Source: Selaginella moellendorffii
Taxonomy: Eukaryota > Streptophyta > Lycopodiopsida > Selaginellales > Selaginellaceae
Length of the DNA: 64,000 bases
NCBI RefSeq assembly: GCF_000143415.4
Contig: NW_003314267.1
Span: 641,394 to 705,393 of the forward strand
Direction: 5' to 3'
Shown here in pieces: positions 45,446-55,198 of this stretch. Position 1 is the stretch's first letter; the number at the start of each line of letters is the position of its first letter. The notes under the pieces are model-generated. The model was not told the origin of the DNA. It ran no database searches and saw nothing but the letters and a program-made list of their open reading frames with translations. The translations under genes were made by a program, and so were the position numbers.

Positions 45446-46565
45446 TGAGAAAAAAAAAGGAAAAAGAAGAAAACAAAGTGAAAATGACCTTGGATTCCTT
45501 AGATTAAAAACTTTGCAAAAATTTAATTCAAGTGAAAGTTCTCTAAAAGATCTTTATACAAGCAGAAATGGTGAAGTCCCAGACAATGATCTCAATTGAA
45601 CCCTAGGAGATCGATGACCCAAATTAAACAATGTGAAGAATGCAACCCCAAGGTATTTCACACTTAGGGTTCTCAGCAAGGTGAGGAATAAGGAGAAGGA
45701 GGAGCTTAGGCAGCTTGCATCTTGGTGAGTGATGAGCAAGAACCAAGATGGGCTATTACCCCCTTCATTGTCATCACTTAAGAAGAAGGGCACAAATCCT
45801 CCTATGGCAATCCCCTAAGCAAAGATCTGCAACTATAGAGCAAGTGAAATCCATCAATGCAAGACTATGGCAGCAAAGAGGAGTTGGGAAGAATGTAAAA
45901 GAGTCATCCCCAACTAAAAGAGGTAGGATTGAAGTTAATCTCACTCAAGAAGAGATTGGCAAGCCAAGAGATGACTCAAAGGACACCATTAGTAAGCTAG
46001 AAGGCAAGGATGAGGACATCTCAAAGGATGCAAAAGCATTACTTGAGCTTGGGAAGACAACTAAGGAGTTAGTGTAGAAGATAGGGTCACCTATTGAGCA
46101 AGTGGTAAAGATAGGGGTAGGGGAAGTTAATATCAAAAAAATGCTAAAACGAAAGGAATTTTGGATGGGCTTGGAGATTCCTATAAAGTAGTAGGTATAG
46201 AAATTTTCTACTTCAACTCAAGGAGAGATGGTGAAGAAGGTTTTAAGAGGTACTAGTAGGTTGATATTGAAAATTTAGTTGTTGCTAAGGACAATTAGGA
46301 ATACAATGAAGCCCTAGAAATCCAATAGAGATAGGATTTGTTTGCTGGCATACAAAATGAACATGGGAGAATTAGCAAAGAAGTATAGGCTTAAATAAGA
46401 CTTGAAGAAGTAAGATGCAATTGCATTGTATCCTAGGGGCAACAAGGTTGTGCCAACATGCTGTCCAAACCCTAGAAATAGTAGAAATCATGTTTGATCA
46501 ACATGGCATCTAGGCTGTGATATGGGGATGTATAAATATTCTTTAAAAGTTATGAAAAGAGATTT
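45099..46565 (+). mobile_element. R-related pol end and gag-like frame
   Basis: 45100-45300 is a pol C-terminus (TSFSMDGVVYAQD, DITKPYRVV). A frame at 45748-46077 (109 codons; EQVKSINARLWQQRG, RIEVNLTQEEIGKP, acidic Lys/Glu-rich end) matches decayed text at 22330-24150 and is probably the start of a retroelement gag. A GA dinucleotide run lies at 45421-45445. 46209-46250 is the empty site for the solo LTR at 24298. Confidence 0.55.
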
Positions 46566-48671
46566 TGTAGAGAATAATTCAAAAGATAATCCATAAAAGT
46601 TCAAATATAAAGGGAAAAGGCTCATAAATATTAATGCACCCCTTTTTCTAATCGGTTAAGGGTTTTGGGATATTTAGAGTTAACCATCTTTAGGTTTGAA
46701 TAGTATTGGGTTAGGTAACCTTCTGGGAAGTTCAAATCTAAGAGTTTACATTTGGTATCAAAGGGGTTTTGGTTTTGGCTAGGGGAATCACACTACATAT
46801 TGATTAACATCTAGCAGGTTTAGTTTACTTTGGCTATACTTGATTCGAGGGGTAGGGTGTGAAGAGAGCGGGGCTCTTGGGAGAGTTGCAACTCTCAACT
46901 TTCATTCACAAGAGCATGAACTTACAAGGAAATATGGTAAATTGTAAGCAACCAAAGACAACGACTCAAGAGATGGGAAAGGGCCCATTGTAAGCGACTA
47001 ATTTTTCCATTCTACTTTAGTCACTTAACCATACTTTCAACCACTTGGAAGAGTCTCATTCACAACCTTCATAAGTCCAATTCAGGATTTGGGACTTGCT
47101 AGCCCCGAAAATGGCATCCATGCCACACAACCTTTGCATTAGGTCCAAGTGCTCCACGTGTCCGGTCCCATGACCGACACCCCAAGGTACCACCGACATA
47201 CCAGCTTATTACGCTAAGGCCATGCCCATTCACCTTGGTCACACCAGTGGTCCAACACCACCTGCGTCGCAGTCCCCTCTCTCAAAGACTGAGTTATCCA
47301 TCCATGAGTGACCATCTAAGATCCACTCGTTAGCATCCTTAAAATGCCCGCAGACATGGGGGACAACTTTCCCCAATATCCCTTTTACAGTCCTCACCAA
47401 ATCCCTTTTTTATCCATAGCCGTGTTTGCCAACACTGCCACTGGGACAAGGCCCACAGGCCTGACCACTAAGTCCCACTGTCCTCTGGGATTTCCTCACC
47501 ACATGACCATGTCCTTGGTCACTACATTAGAGGACCACTCCTCTTCCTTTCCATAGTCTGGGACTTTGGGACAACATTTCGAAACACTGTGGCCCTACGA
47601 AAGCCTCATGGGTACTCTCCCCACCTTTTGCCTTTTAGTGCTCTACCCATGGGCTTAGAGTGAGGTTCCATTGAAAGTTCCAAGGATCCACAGTGACAGT
47701 ATATCCAAATATCTTCCCATGATCACATGCGCTACAGGTGAGCTCCAAAAGTATAGTAGGGGGGAGGACTCTAATGGAACCAATTTGGCTAGGAAAGGTC
47801 AGTTTGGCCTAGGAAGGCTGTACCCAAGTGTTGGGTGATGGGATAACCACTGGGAAGTCCAAGGCTAGAGTGAATATGGATCGACAAGTGAAGTAGCTTG
47901 GTAAAGTGTTCAAAAGCCAGCTTTAGTTCCCCCGGGAGATCGAATGGTCGATGCTCCCAACCCAAGTGTGGGTGGCACTACCTACTTGGATACCTGGCAT
48001 GGCAGCTTAAGAGAGAGAGATAAAGTGCGCTACATCACCAAACCCCGTAGTGTTTGGGAGACAAACGCTTTGGGCTTTCACCCTCAAACTTGAACTTGGA
48101 CTCGGACTCAGGCTTGGGCTTGGGCTCGGGCCGGACTCGGATTCAGTCCCGGTCTTGGTCCCGGTCCCGGTCCTAATCTCAATCTCGACCTCGGACACCC
48201 CTCGGACTCCATCTTAGGTCCTTCTCGGACTCCATCTTAGACTCCATTTCAAACTCCATCTCAGACTCCATCTCGGTCCATCTCGGACTCCATCTTGGAC
48301 TCCATCTTGGGTCCATCTCGGACTTCATCTTGGGTCTATGTGTTGGTCTTATTGTGTCCCTTTTTCTAGAGACTCATTTATTGCTCGCTTCATGCTTGTT
48401 CCTTGAGCACTCCGTTGGGAGTTCCACTTCCACTTTCGACCTTTGAAGTTGAAGCTTTTAGTCCAAACGTGTTACATTTGTTTCGCTTCGGCCACTACCA
48501 CCTAGCACCCCTTCGGCTCCACTTTGGGGCTTAGGGATTTGTGTCTTACACCCATGAATAAAAATGCACCCCTTTTTCCAATTAATTAAGGGTTTTGGAT
48601 ATTTAGGATTAAACATCCTTGGGTTTAAATAGTATTTGATCTCCCAAGAAGTTCAAATATAGAAGATTACA
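46566..48671 (+). mobile_element. TRIM-Q2, split by an N solo LTR
   Basis: A 5' LTR (46566-46750), a primer site TGGTATCAAAGG (46753-46764), a 180-bp interior, then a 3' LTR that starts at 46943, is interrupted at 46988 and finishes at 48551-48671. The flanks GATTT and AATTT match at four of five bases. Without the N insert the whole element is about 0.54 kb, the same architecture as TRIM-Q1. Confidence 0.75.
46989..48550 (-). mobile_element. Family N solo LTR containing an inverted block
   Basis: TGTAAGCGACTAA to GTGTCTTACA on the plus strand, flanked by CCCAT on both sides (46984-46988 and 48551-48555), a perfect target-site duplication. Inside, about 47675-48003 runs opposite to the rest of the LTR and is bordered by two halves of an M LTR. 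An M solo LTR inserted here first, and an inversion then cut through it. Confidence 0.85.
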
Positions 48672-48747
48672 AATTTGCACTAAAGGATCGTAGAGACCTG
48701 GAAGAAATCAATAGGAGAGCTAACTATAAAAAGGAAGATAATAGACC
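48672..48747 (+). mobile_element. Last repeat fragment before the gene-type DNA
   Basis: Resembles 26650-26710 (GAGAGTTGGCTATAAAAAAG-like text). It stops abruptly at 48747, where the P450 copy begins. Confidence 0.5.
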
Positions 48748-49690
48748 ATACTTCAAATCTGGATGGATTAAATTTTGCTGCGTTGGGGTAAATGCTGTCA
48801 TCTAAGTGGATTGGTGGCATATAGACATGAATCATCCAATCTTTGGGCAAGGCGTAACCTGCTAACACCAACAAAGTAGACAAACAATTGGGAATTAGCG
48901 TCAATCAAATGTAATAAAACCTTTGTAGCTGATATCCTTAGTGATTTTACGTGTCACCACCCCCACAACATTAGAAAGCCTCAGACTTTCATAGACAGCC
49001 TGCAAAACCACTCCAATTAAATCTAACATAAAATTGGAGCTTAGTCCACAACCCTTAGAGTGGCTGGCATCTGTCTTGTGTCTTCCCAAGTTAAGCTGTA
49101 CTTGGTGGAGCTTTTACCAAGAAGGATTCTCCTTTGCTCCTCCTAGAAATCAAAACAGATTTTTTTAAAATAATAATAATAATAACCTCCACTTCCTTGA
49201 AAGCTTGTGGGTTCTCATTCAAGTGTTTGATCAGCCACATGAGAGCGAGAGCTGTGGTGTGGTGGCCTCCGAACAGCATTTTCATGAGATTGTCTTCCAC
49301 TTGTTGATTCGAGAGGAATCCAACCTTGTCATCTTTGTGTGTAATAAACTCGTCCAGTGCGTCTTTGTGCGTGTGAACGTTGGCAGCTAGTTCGGCCCTT
49401 CTCTCATTGATGAGCCCATCCAAGAATCTGTGGAGCCTTGCCTGGCCTGCTCAATTACAACAATAGATCCAGAATTAGAAAAATACAAAAACCACGCAAA
49501 AACCTGTAACGCTTTGCGATAAGGTGAGAAGGGTAAGTCAATTGGAAACTGGAGCACCCCATTCTCTATCGTTTGGACGTCTCGCATGAGATCGATCATC
49601 TCCGGAGTGGAGGGCAGGAGTTTCTGGCACACTAATCCAATCACCGTGCAGTAGCTAAACTGGCAAGAGTATAAAACCAGATCAAACGAT
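48748..49690 (-). pseudogene. Cytochrome P450 fragment, inverted partial copy
   Basis: In sense order: an exon starting FSYCTVIGLVCQKLL and ending FPIDLPFSPYRKALQ (about 49675-49506), an exon with HTTALALMWLIKHLNENP (about 49448-49202), then the EEQRRILLGK, LRLSNVVGVVTRK and TLPKDWMIHVYMPP exons. It ends in the intron after PSRF. It parallels 54030-54680 of the P450 gene and also covers the part hidden there by the gap. The first third of the protein and the haem-binding end are absent. The exon after KALQ reads out of frame by one base, so it is a pseudogene. Confidence 0.87.
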
Positions 49691-49717
49691 CAAGCCACAC
49701 AAAGACATGATGAAAAC

Positions 49718-50139
49718 CTTGGTGTACTACAATACCGTCAAAGGCAAGATTAGCTTCCCAGCAATTGAATGGAGGGTATGTTCCTACTATTATGATCCTT
49801 GACAGACAGGAACTACTTCAAAGCAGATGGTACAATTGTTCGGTTAAGCTGCGTGGAACACCGTGATCGAATCCTTCGCCCTCGCGGGATTGGTAGAGCG
49901 GCGCAAGGTCGCGCTCGATAGGGATCAAGCCCGATGGATCCACGCTTTGGGACTCAATTCTTCCTGGGGATTTCGGCCTCGATCCGGGGAAAGAACACTA
50001 TAGCTGCCTTGTATTCCATGGCGGCTGGATTGGAGGGAGCGGCGGAGAATGTGGTGCCCCGGAGTGGAGCGCCATACGTGATCTTGTCGAGCGCCATCGC
50101 CGTGGAATCCTTGAAACAATAGGATATACTGCATAGGAT
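49718..50139 (+). repeat. Duplicated segment of 58597-59035
   Basis: Near-identical direct copy of the 3' part of the unknown gene at 57579-58812 plus downstream DNA. It differs by a 23-bp loss around the last intron's acceptor and small indels such as the GGCGCAAGGT insertion near 49901. The last exon can no longer splice normally. Confidence 0.9.
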
Positions 50140-50186
50140 GATTTTCATAAAAGAATAATATTTGAAAGATATCGTATATGAATAAA

Positions 50187-51355
50187 ACGCGCCGGCGGAC
50201 GATCCAGCAGCCCCGTCCATTGCGATGATCCTGGCAATGGATCCAGCGAGGACGAAGACTATGTTGCCGGTGGCGAGCTCGGCACTCCAGGAGGAGGTAG
50301 GCAAACACAGAAAAAAATTCGATTTCTTTTCTTCCAGATCGACTTCGTCCGTGGTTTTCCAGGGAAATGATCACGCTGCTGTACGTGGTATGTTCTTCCA
50401 TTCTTTTCTCTGTCGCTGGGATCTCTTAGATATTATCGTGTGATAGTTTTGATGGTCCGTGAATGCAGGTGACTTGTTACCTATGCATATTTCATTGCTG
50501 CAAAATGCTTGCCAGTTTTGCTGCAATGTAGCGCTTTTTGTCTTCCTGGTAACTTTTCTTTTCTTACTTTCTGGATTTTCACGCACATCGAATATTCTTC
50601 TAATGTATTCTTCCTATCCTCGCCGGCATTCGATTCTCTCAGCTGCTGCCTCGCGCAGGGGCCCTGCCGCCACAGTCTCCTGGAATCTTCTCCTCCAATC
50701 CTGGGCCTTCGGGAGGAAATGATCCAATTGATCGTGCAGGGCGCTATCTGGCAAATCGATTCGTGCCATGCACCGGGACTTCATTGGGACGAGGAGCTCG
50801 ACGCCAAAGTGTGTGGAATGGTGAGGGCTGGTGACTTGCATGAAGGCCAAGCGACACCACATATTAGGCTCGCCAAAAAATCTCTCTTTTGCCTCGCGAG
50901 CTTTTGTTTTGCATGGATGATGCTCCAAAAGGCCAGGTTTCAAAGCAGATGCCAACATTCCTCCGTGACGGACCATCTTTGGAAAGATAATAAGCTGGCA
51001 TTTTGAAATTTATCTCTGCGAGCAAATGATATTCCGAAAGACCAGATTTCAATAATATCTTTGCCTCGTTCTGGCAGACCATCTTTACAAAGGTGACATG
51101 TCTCATCTCCTCGAGCGTTTACCTCGCAAAAATTCGAGCTCAAAAACTCTCCGGTGATCCAGATGATAAGGAACGTCAAGGTGGAGCTAAGACATAGCCA
51201 TCCTCGCACAAAACTTTGCAGGTTTCAGCTGAACATGTTTGGAACCGTTTGAAACGCGTTTGGTCTTGGAGCCGAACCTTCGCAAACTATTATACTTGAA
51301 TGGGTGCCAGCAGTCAGGATGGAGATTCTGGTGAGGCCGAGCGATTGTTCTTGGT
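50187..51355 (+). repeat. Duplicated segment of 62189-63491
   Basis: This starts mid-exon in the CHZ gene (ACGCGCCGGCGG), runs through its last introns, and continues into the downstream non-coding DNA and the AGGCCGAGCGATTGTTCTT motif. The glycine-rich tract is shorter and 7 bp are missing at 50340, which shifts the frame. 50625-50770 differs from the source. 47 bp of unrelated filler (50140-50186) join it to the preceding duplicate. Confidence 0.88.
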
Positions 51356-52017
51356 GATGTTCTTTCCTGCAATTCAATCAATCACGCAATCATGCATAGT
51401 ACCTCAGACTGGCAAAAGAGAGTGTAGATGTTCTTGAGCACGGTGGTGGTATCGAATCAAGCGAAGTCTTTCTCAGCTTGCCTAGGTGAGCTGTGGAAGG
51501 AGCCACTGCTGCCCGTTGCCAGACTTATACATCTCCGCGAACAAAATAAACACAGCTTTCCATCCAAACGTTGGCCTGCTGTTTACCATAGGCTGGGCCG
51601 GATCAAGTCCGCATTCTCAGACATTCATCTTGTGTACACGTCACTGCCCTCAAATGCTTAGTCACTGGCTACTCAAGCCTTACCTGGAAAGACCATGATG
51701 CCTTCCATCAATACACCAGTGATCAATAATGGATAAATCATCCTGGTTGAGTCAGGACAATTGTTAATCACTGAGAGTTTTGCTAAACTGCTATCTGACC
51801 TAAAAGTTAAGAAGCATCCATTCAGAAAGTATTTTCCAATCCAAGTTGCAATCTCATCACCTTGAGTTTCCTACATCAACATATAAATCAAGGTGAAGCA
51901 TTCCCCGCAAAGATGCCAATCATGCAATGACCGGCAAAAGAAAAAAAACAAATATAACTTTGGTTAGAAAAATGCTCACGAAAAGAACAGGAGAAAGCAT
52001 GAAGTTGAATCAATTAC
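51356..52017. other. No recognisable gene
   Basis: I see no exon of aminopeptidase P here although its third exon should lie in this stretch on the minus strand. Short open frames such as 51428-51661 have no recognisable motif. Confidence 0.5.
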
Positions 52018-52489
52018 CTGAAGATAGTATCGACCATCCGTCCAAAGCGCAGCCTTCTCCAAGGTGATCACAGCAGTTCCTGCGCTTCCCGTGAATCCTG
52101 AAACGTAAGCTCGTCGCGTGAAGCACTCGGCTATAAATTCACTCTGCATACGCAGCAGTGAGCTACTTACAAAAAAGAAAAGAGGAAACAAGAAAAAAAA
52201 TTCCTAGACTCCTTTTCCTCTTTCTCAAGGAAGACGCAAGTACCTGGTGAGCGTCCTCCGAAGGCACGATGCGGACGAAGGCTCTGCCGTGATCCCGGGC
52301 CCCGGATTCCTGGGTCCCGAACACAATGCTGTGAGATTTCGTCTTCGAGACGGTGGAAATCGAAGAGGAGCGTCTGATTCCGGCGCCAATGCCCCTGCGC
52401 GCGGCAGCAGCTGCGAGAACCGACTGGCGGCCCGGGCGATTGGAAATCCAAACACAGCTCAGCAATCGCTCGCTCCCGAGCGGCACCAT
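52018..52489 (-). pseudogene. Aminopeptidase P, first two exons only
   Basis: Exon 2 (52143-52018, 42 codons) reads [19 protein letters not shown] and then [20 protein letters not shown], the strongly conserved creatinase-type N-terminal domain of Xaa-Pro aminopeptidase. Exon 1 (52489-52244) ends in RIVPSEDAHQ, as in plant homologues, joined by a 100-bp intron with GT and AG ends. The start at 52489 gives a basic, Ser/Ala-rich leader that could be a transit peptide. The catalytic metal-binding pita-bread domain is missing downstream, so no peptidase can be made. It is either a decayed relic or the broken edge of a rearrangement. Confidence 0.82.
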
Positions 52490-52626
52490 CGCGGGAGCGA
52501 GGAGCCCTAGAGCTTGAACAAAATTTTCTTCAGCTCCATTGTTTGACCAGCTCTCAGATCTGGAGCTCGATTCCAAGGACGAGAACAATTCGATAAACAT
52601 CATGTTATCAGAGGGGACATAATGGG

Positions 52627-53025
52627 ACTATTTCTCCAAATGTGACAATTGACTAGTAAATTTTGTATGGAAGCTTCACTTGTACATCATGAACATTAAT
52701 GGCTGTTAGCACAAAGACTGAGTCCTCAGATTAATACTTTAAATTTTCCATTAAAAGAAAAGAGAGAAATAAGACTTAGACTATTTCTCCAAATGTGACA
52801 ATTGACTAGTAAACGTTTTATGGAACATTAATGGCTGTTAGCACAAAGACTGAGTCCTCAGATTAATACTTTAAATTTTCCATTAAAAAAAAAGAGAGAA
52901 ATAAGACACAGACTATTTCTCCAAATGTGACAATTGACTAGTAAACGTTTTATGGAACATTAATGGCTGTTAGCACAAAGACTGAGTCCTCAGAATAATA
53001 CGAACAAAAAAGACAGAAATAAGAC
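52627..53025. repeat. Three-unit tandem repeat upstream of the P450
   Basis: Units 52627-52779, 52780-52911 and 52912-53025 each begin ACTATTTCTCCAAATGTGAC and contain CAAAGACTGAGTCCTCAGA. The second and third share a deletion of about 23 bp relative to the first. The array ends 118 bp before the P450 start codon, so it lies in the promoter region. Confidence 0.92.
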
Positions 53026-53143
53026 TTTAAAAAAACTCACAACAACCTTTCGAAAGAACCCAACTGAAGTCTGGTTTGTGCAGGATATATTCGAGAGGTT
53101 AATCTCAAACTTGTGCAGTGAGTGCTTCGTTCCTTCTCGCAGA

Positions 53144-54979
53144 ATGGAGCTTTTCCTGCAGTCCTGGAATGCTCTGTACTTTCTCGTGTTTCTACTCTCT
53201 TTGTGGCTAATCTCCCAAAAGTTCTACAAATCATCCACGATCAAGCTCCCGCCAGGAAGCCATGGCTTGCCTCTTGTCGGAGAATCTCTCTCTCTCTTTT
53301 GGGGATCCCCTCTAGACTTCCTCAGCACTCGACGCAAACGGTTCTTTCGCTTCGATCTTGCTTTAACTGTGATCATTTTACAGATTTGGAGGAGTTTTCT
53401 GGAGTAACTTGCTTGGATCTCCCACCATCGTTGCAACAACGGTAGAGTCGGCCAAGTTCTTCCTCAGCTGCGCTGACTGTGGCCCCTCGGGTTTGTTTGC
53501 CCGATTGATTGGGCCAAAATCTGCAAGCGAGGTCATCGGGAGTGAGCATGCGCTCTACCGGAGAATCATTCTGGGGATGATGGTTCCAGAGACGCTCAAG
53601 TGCCACGTCCAAATGATTGATATCTTGGCTCAGGAGACTCTCGAGTCGTGGGGNNNNNNNNNNNNNNNNNNNNNNNNNNNNNNNNNNNNNNNNNNNNNNN
53701 NNNNNNNNNNNNNNNNNNNNNNNNNNNNNNNNNNNNNNNNNNNNNNNNNNNNNNNNNNNNNNNNNNNNNNNNNNNNNNNNNNNNNNNNNNNNNNNNNNNN
53801 NNNNNNNNNNNNNNNNNNNNNNNNNNNNNNNNNNNNNNNNNNNNNNNNNNNNNNNNNNNNNNNNNNNNNNNNNNNNNNNNNNNNNNNNNNNNNNNNNNNN
53901 NNNNNNNNNNNNNNNNNNNNNNNNNNNNNNNNNNNNNNNNNNNNNNNNNNNNNNNNNNNNNNNNNNNNNNNNNNNNNNNNNNNNNNNNNNNNNNNNNNNN
54001 NNNNNNNNNNNNNNNNNNNNNNNNNNNNNAATGGTGAAACGGACAAAGACGCGCTGGATGAGTTTATTACACACAAAGATGACAAGGTTGGATTCCTCTC
54101 GAATCAACAAGTGGAAGACAATCTCATGACAATGCTGTTCGGAGGCCACCACACCACAGCTCTCGCTCTCATGTGGCTGATCAAACACTTGAATGAGAAC
54201 CCACAAGCTTTCAAGGAAGTGGAGGTTATTATTATTGTTATTATTATTATTATGATTTTTTAAAAATCTGTTTTGATTCTAGGAGGAGCAAAGGAGAATA
54301 CTTCTTGGTAAAAGAACCAAGTATAGCTTAACTTGGGAAGACACAAGACAGATGCCAGCCACTCTAAGGGTTGTGGACTAAGCTCCAATTTTATGTTAGA
54401 TTTAATTGCAGTGGTTTTGCAGGCTGTCCATGAAAGTCTGAGGCTTTCTAATGTTGTGGGGGTGGTGACACGTAAAATCACTAAGGATATTAGCTACAAA
54501 GGTTTTATTACATATGATTGAAGCTAATTCCAATTGTTTGTCTACTTTGTTGGTGTTAACAGGTTACACCTTGCCCAAAGATTGGATGATTCATGTCTAT
54601 ATGCCACCAATTCACTTAGATGACAGCATTTACCCTAATGCAGCAAAATTTAATCCATCCAGATTTGAAGTATGGTAGTTTTCATGTTTATACTTAACCA
54701 AACCTTTTATTTTAGGTTCCAGCTAAAACTGGCACATTTATTCCATTTGGCTATGGAGATAGAATATGCCCAGGAAGAGCATTAAGTCAGTTAGAGCAAA
54801 TGATTTTCATACACAGGCTTATCACAAAATACAGGTAAATTCTTTTGCTCCTCTTTTCTTGGCAACAAATTGTAATCTTTGATTGAAGATGGGAGCCTGT
54901 CAATCTAAACAGTACAACAAGCTACTGGCCAATGCCATCCGTGAAAGATGGATACCTCGTACATGCTATGTCCATTTAG
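53144..54979 (+). CDS. Cytochrome P450, CYP85-clan type
   Basis: A membrane-bound haem monooxygenase. Exons: 53144-53340, 53384 into the gap, 54030-54224, 54283-54369, 54423-54501, 54563-54669, 54716-54834 and 54889-54979. All visible introns are GT-AG and 43-61 bp. The N-terminal anchor is LYFLVFLLSLWLI, followed by the proline hinge KLPPGSHGLPLVGES. The K-helix ExxR is HESLR, the PxRF motif is NPSRF, and the haem loop is PFGYGDRICPG with its cysteine. The I-helix reads LFGGHHTTALAL: the usual acidic residue before TT is His. Text such as LTWEDTRQM and the overall layout place it in the CYP85 clan (sterol, terpenoid and hormone oxidation); the substrate cannot be told. The C-terminus is HAMSI. 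Confidence 0.9.
53654..54029. other. Assembly gap inside the P450 gene
   Basis: 376 undetermined bases between ETLESWG and the exon with DKDALDEFITHK. The inverted copy at 49448-49690 shows what kind of exon text belongs here (from FSYCTVIG to INERRAEL), including one intron. Confidence 0.97.
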
Positions 54980-55092
54980 TAAGAAATAACAAGTTACAAA
55001 AGAAGACCAAGTAAATTCTGCACAATAAGATGATTTCTATTCAAATTCCAAATGATCTTCACAGAAGTCAATAAGATAAATCAAACGTGTTT

Positions 55093-55198
55093 TGGCATGC
55101 AGGTCTCGAACCTGTGTTCTATACTTCTGTTTTGGCCCATGGAGGTTTTCAGCTTGCGGTTTTTAGCACCACGCTATGACCCACTGAACTAATAGGCC
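55093..55198 (-). tRNA. tRNA-Ile-like Pol III unit, probably a pseudogene
   Basis: From 55198 downward the sequence starts GGCCTATTAGTTCAGTGGGT, like plant tRNA-Ile(AAU). It has an A box (TAGTTCAGTGGG), and the loop reads CTAAAAA where AAU would be expected. ATGGGCCA at 55140-55133 pairs with the 5' end as an acceptor stem, but no T arm lies before it. A perfect B box (GGTTCGAGACC) and a second tRNA-Ile tail (TGCATGCCA) follow at 55115-55093. The two promoter boxes are intact while the fold is broken. It could be a rearranged tRNA gene or a tRNA-derived element. Confidence 0.5.

Noticed and set aside
1..48747. An endogenous pararetrovirus or other viral insertion
   Set aside because: All coding remains fit Ty3/gypsy elements with chromodomains. 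No movement protein, coat protein of viral type, or envelope gene was seen.
49954..50304. Minus-strand frame (TYGAPLRGTTFSAAPSNPAA text) in the duplicated block and at 58845-59036
   Set aside because: It looks protein-like, but I recognise no family and it lies opposite the last exon of the plus-strand gene. Kept only as a caution that a minus-strand exon here is possible.
55093..55198. A functional intron-containing tRNA
   Set aside because: No placement of an intron restores both the anticodon stem and the acceptor stem, so I list it as a probable pseudogene.
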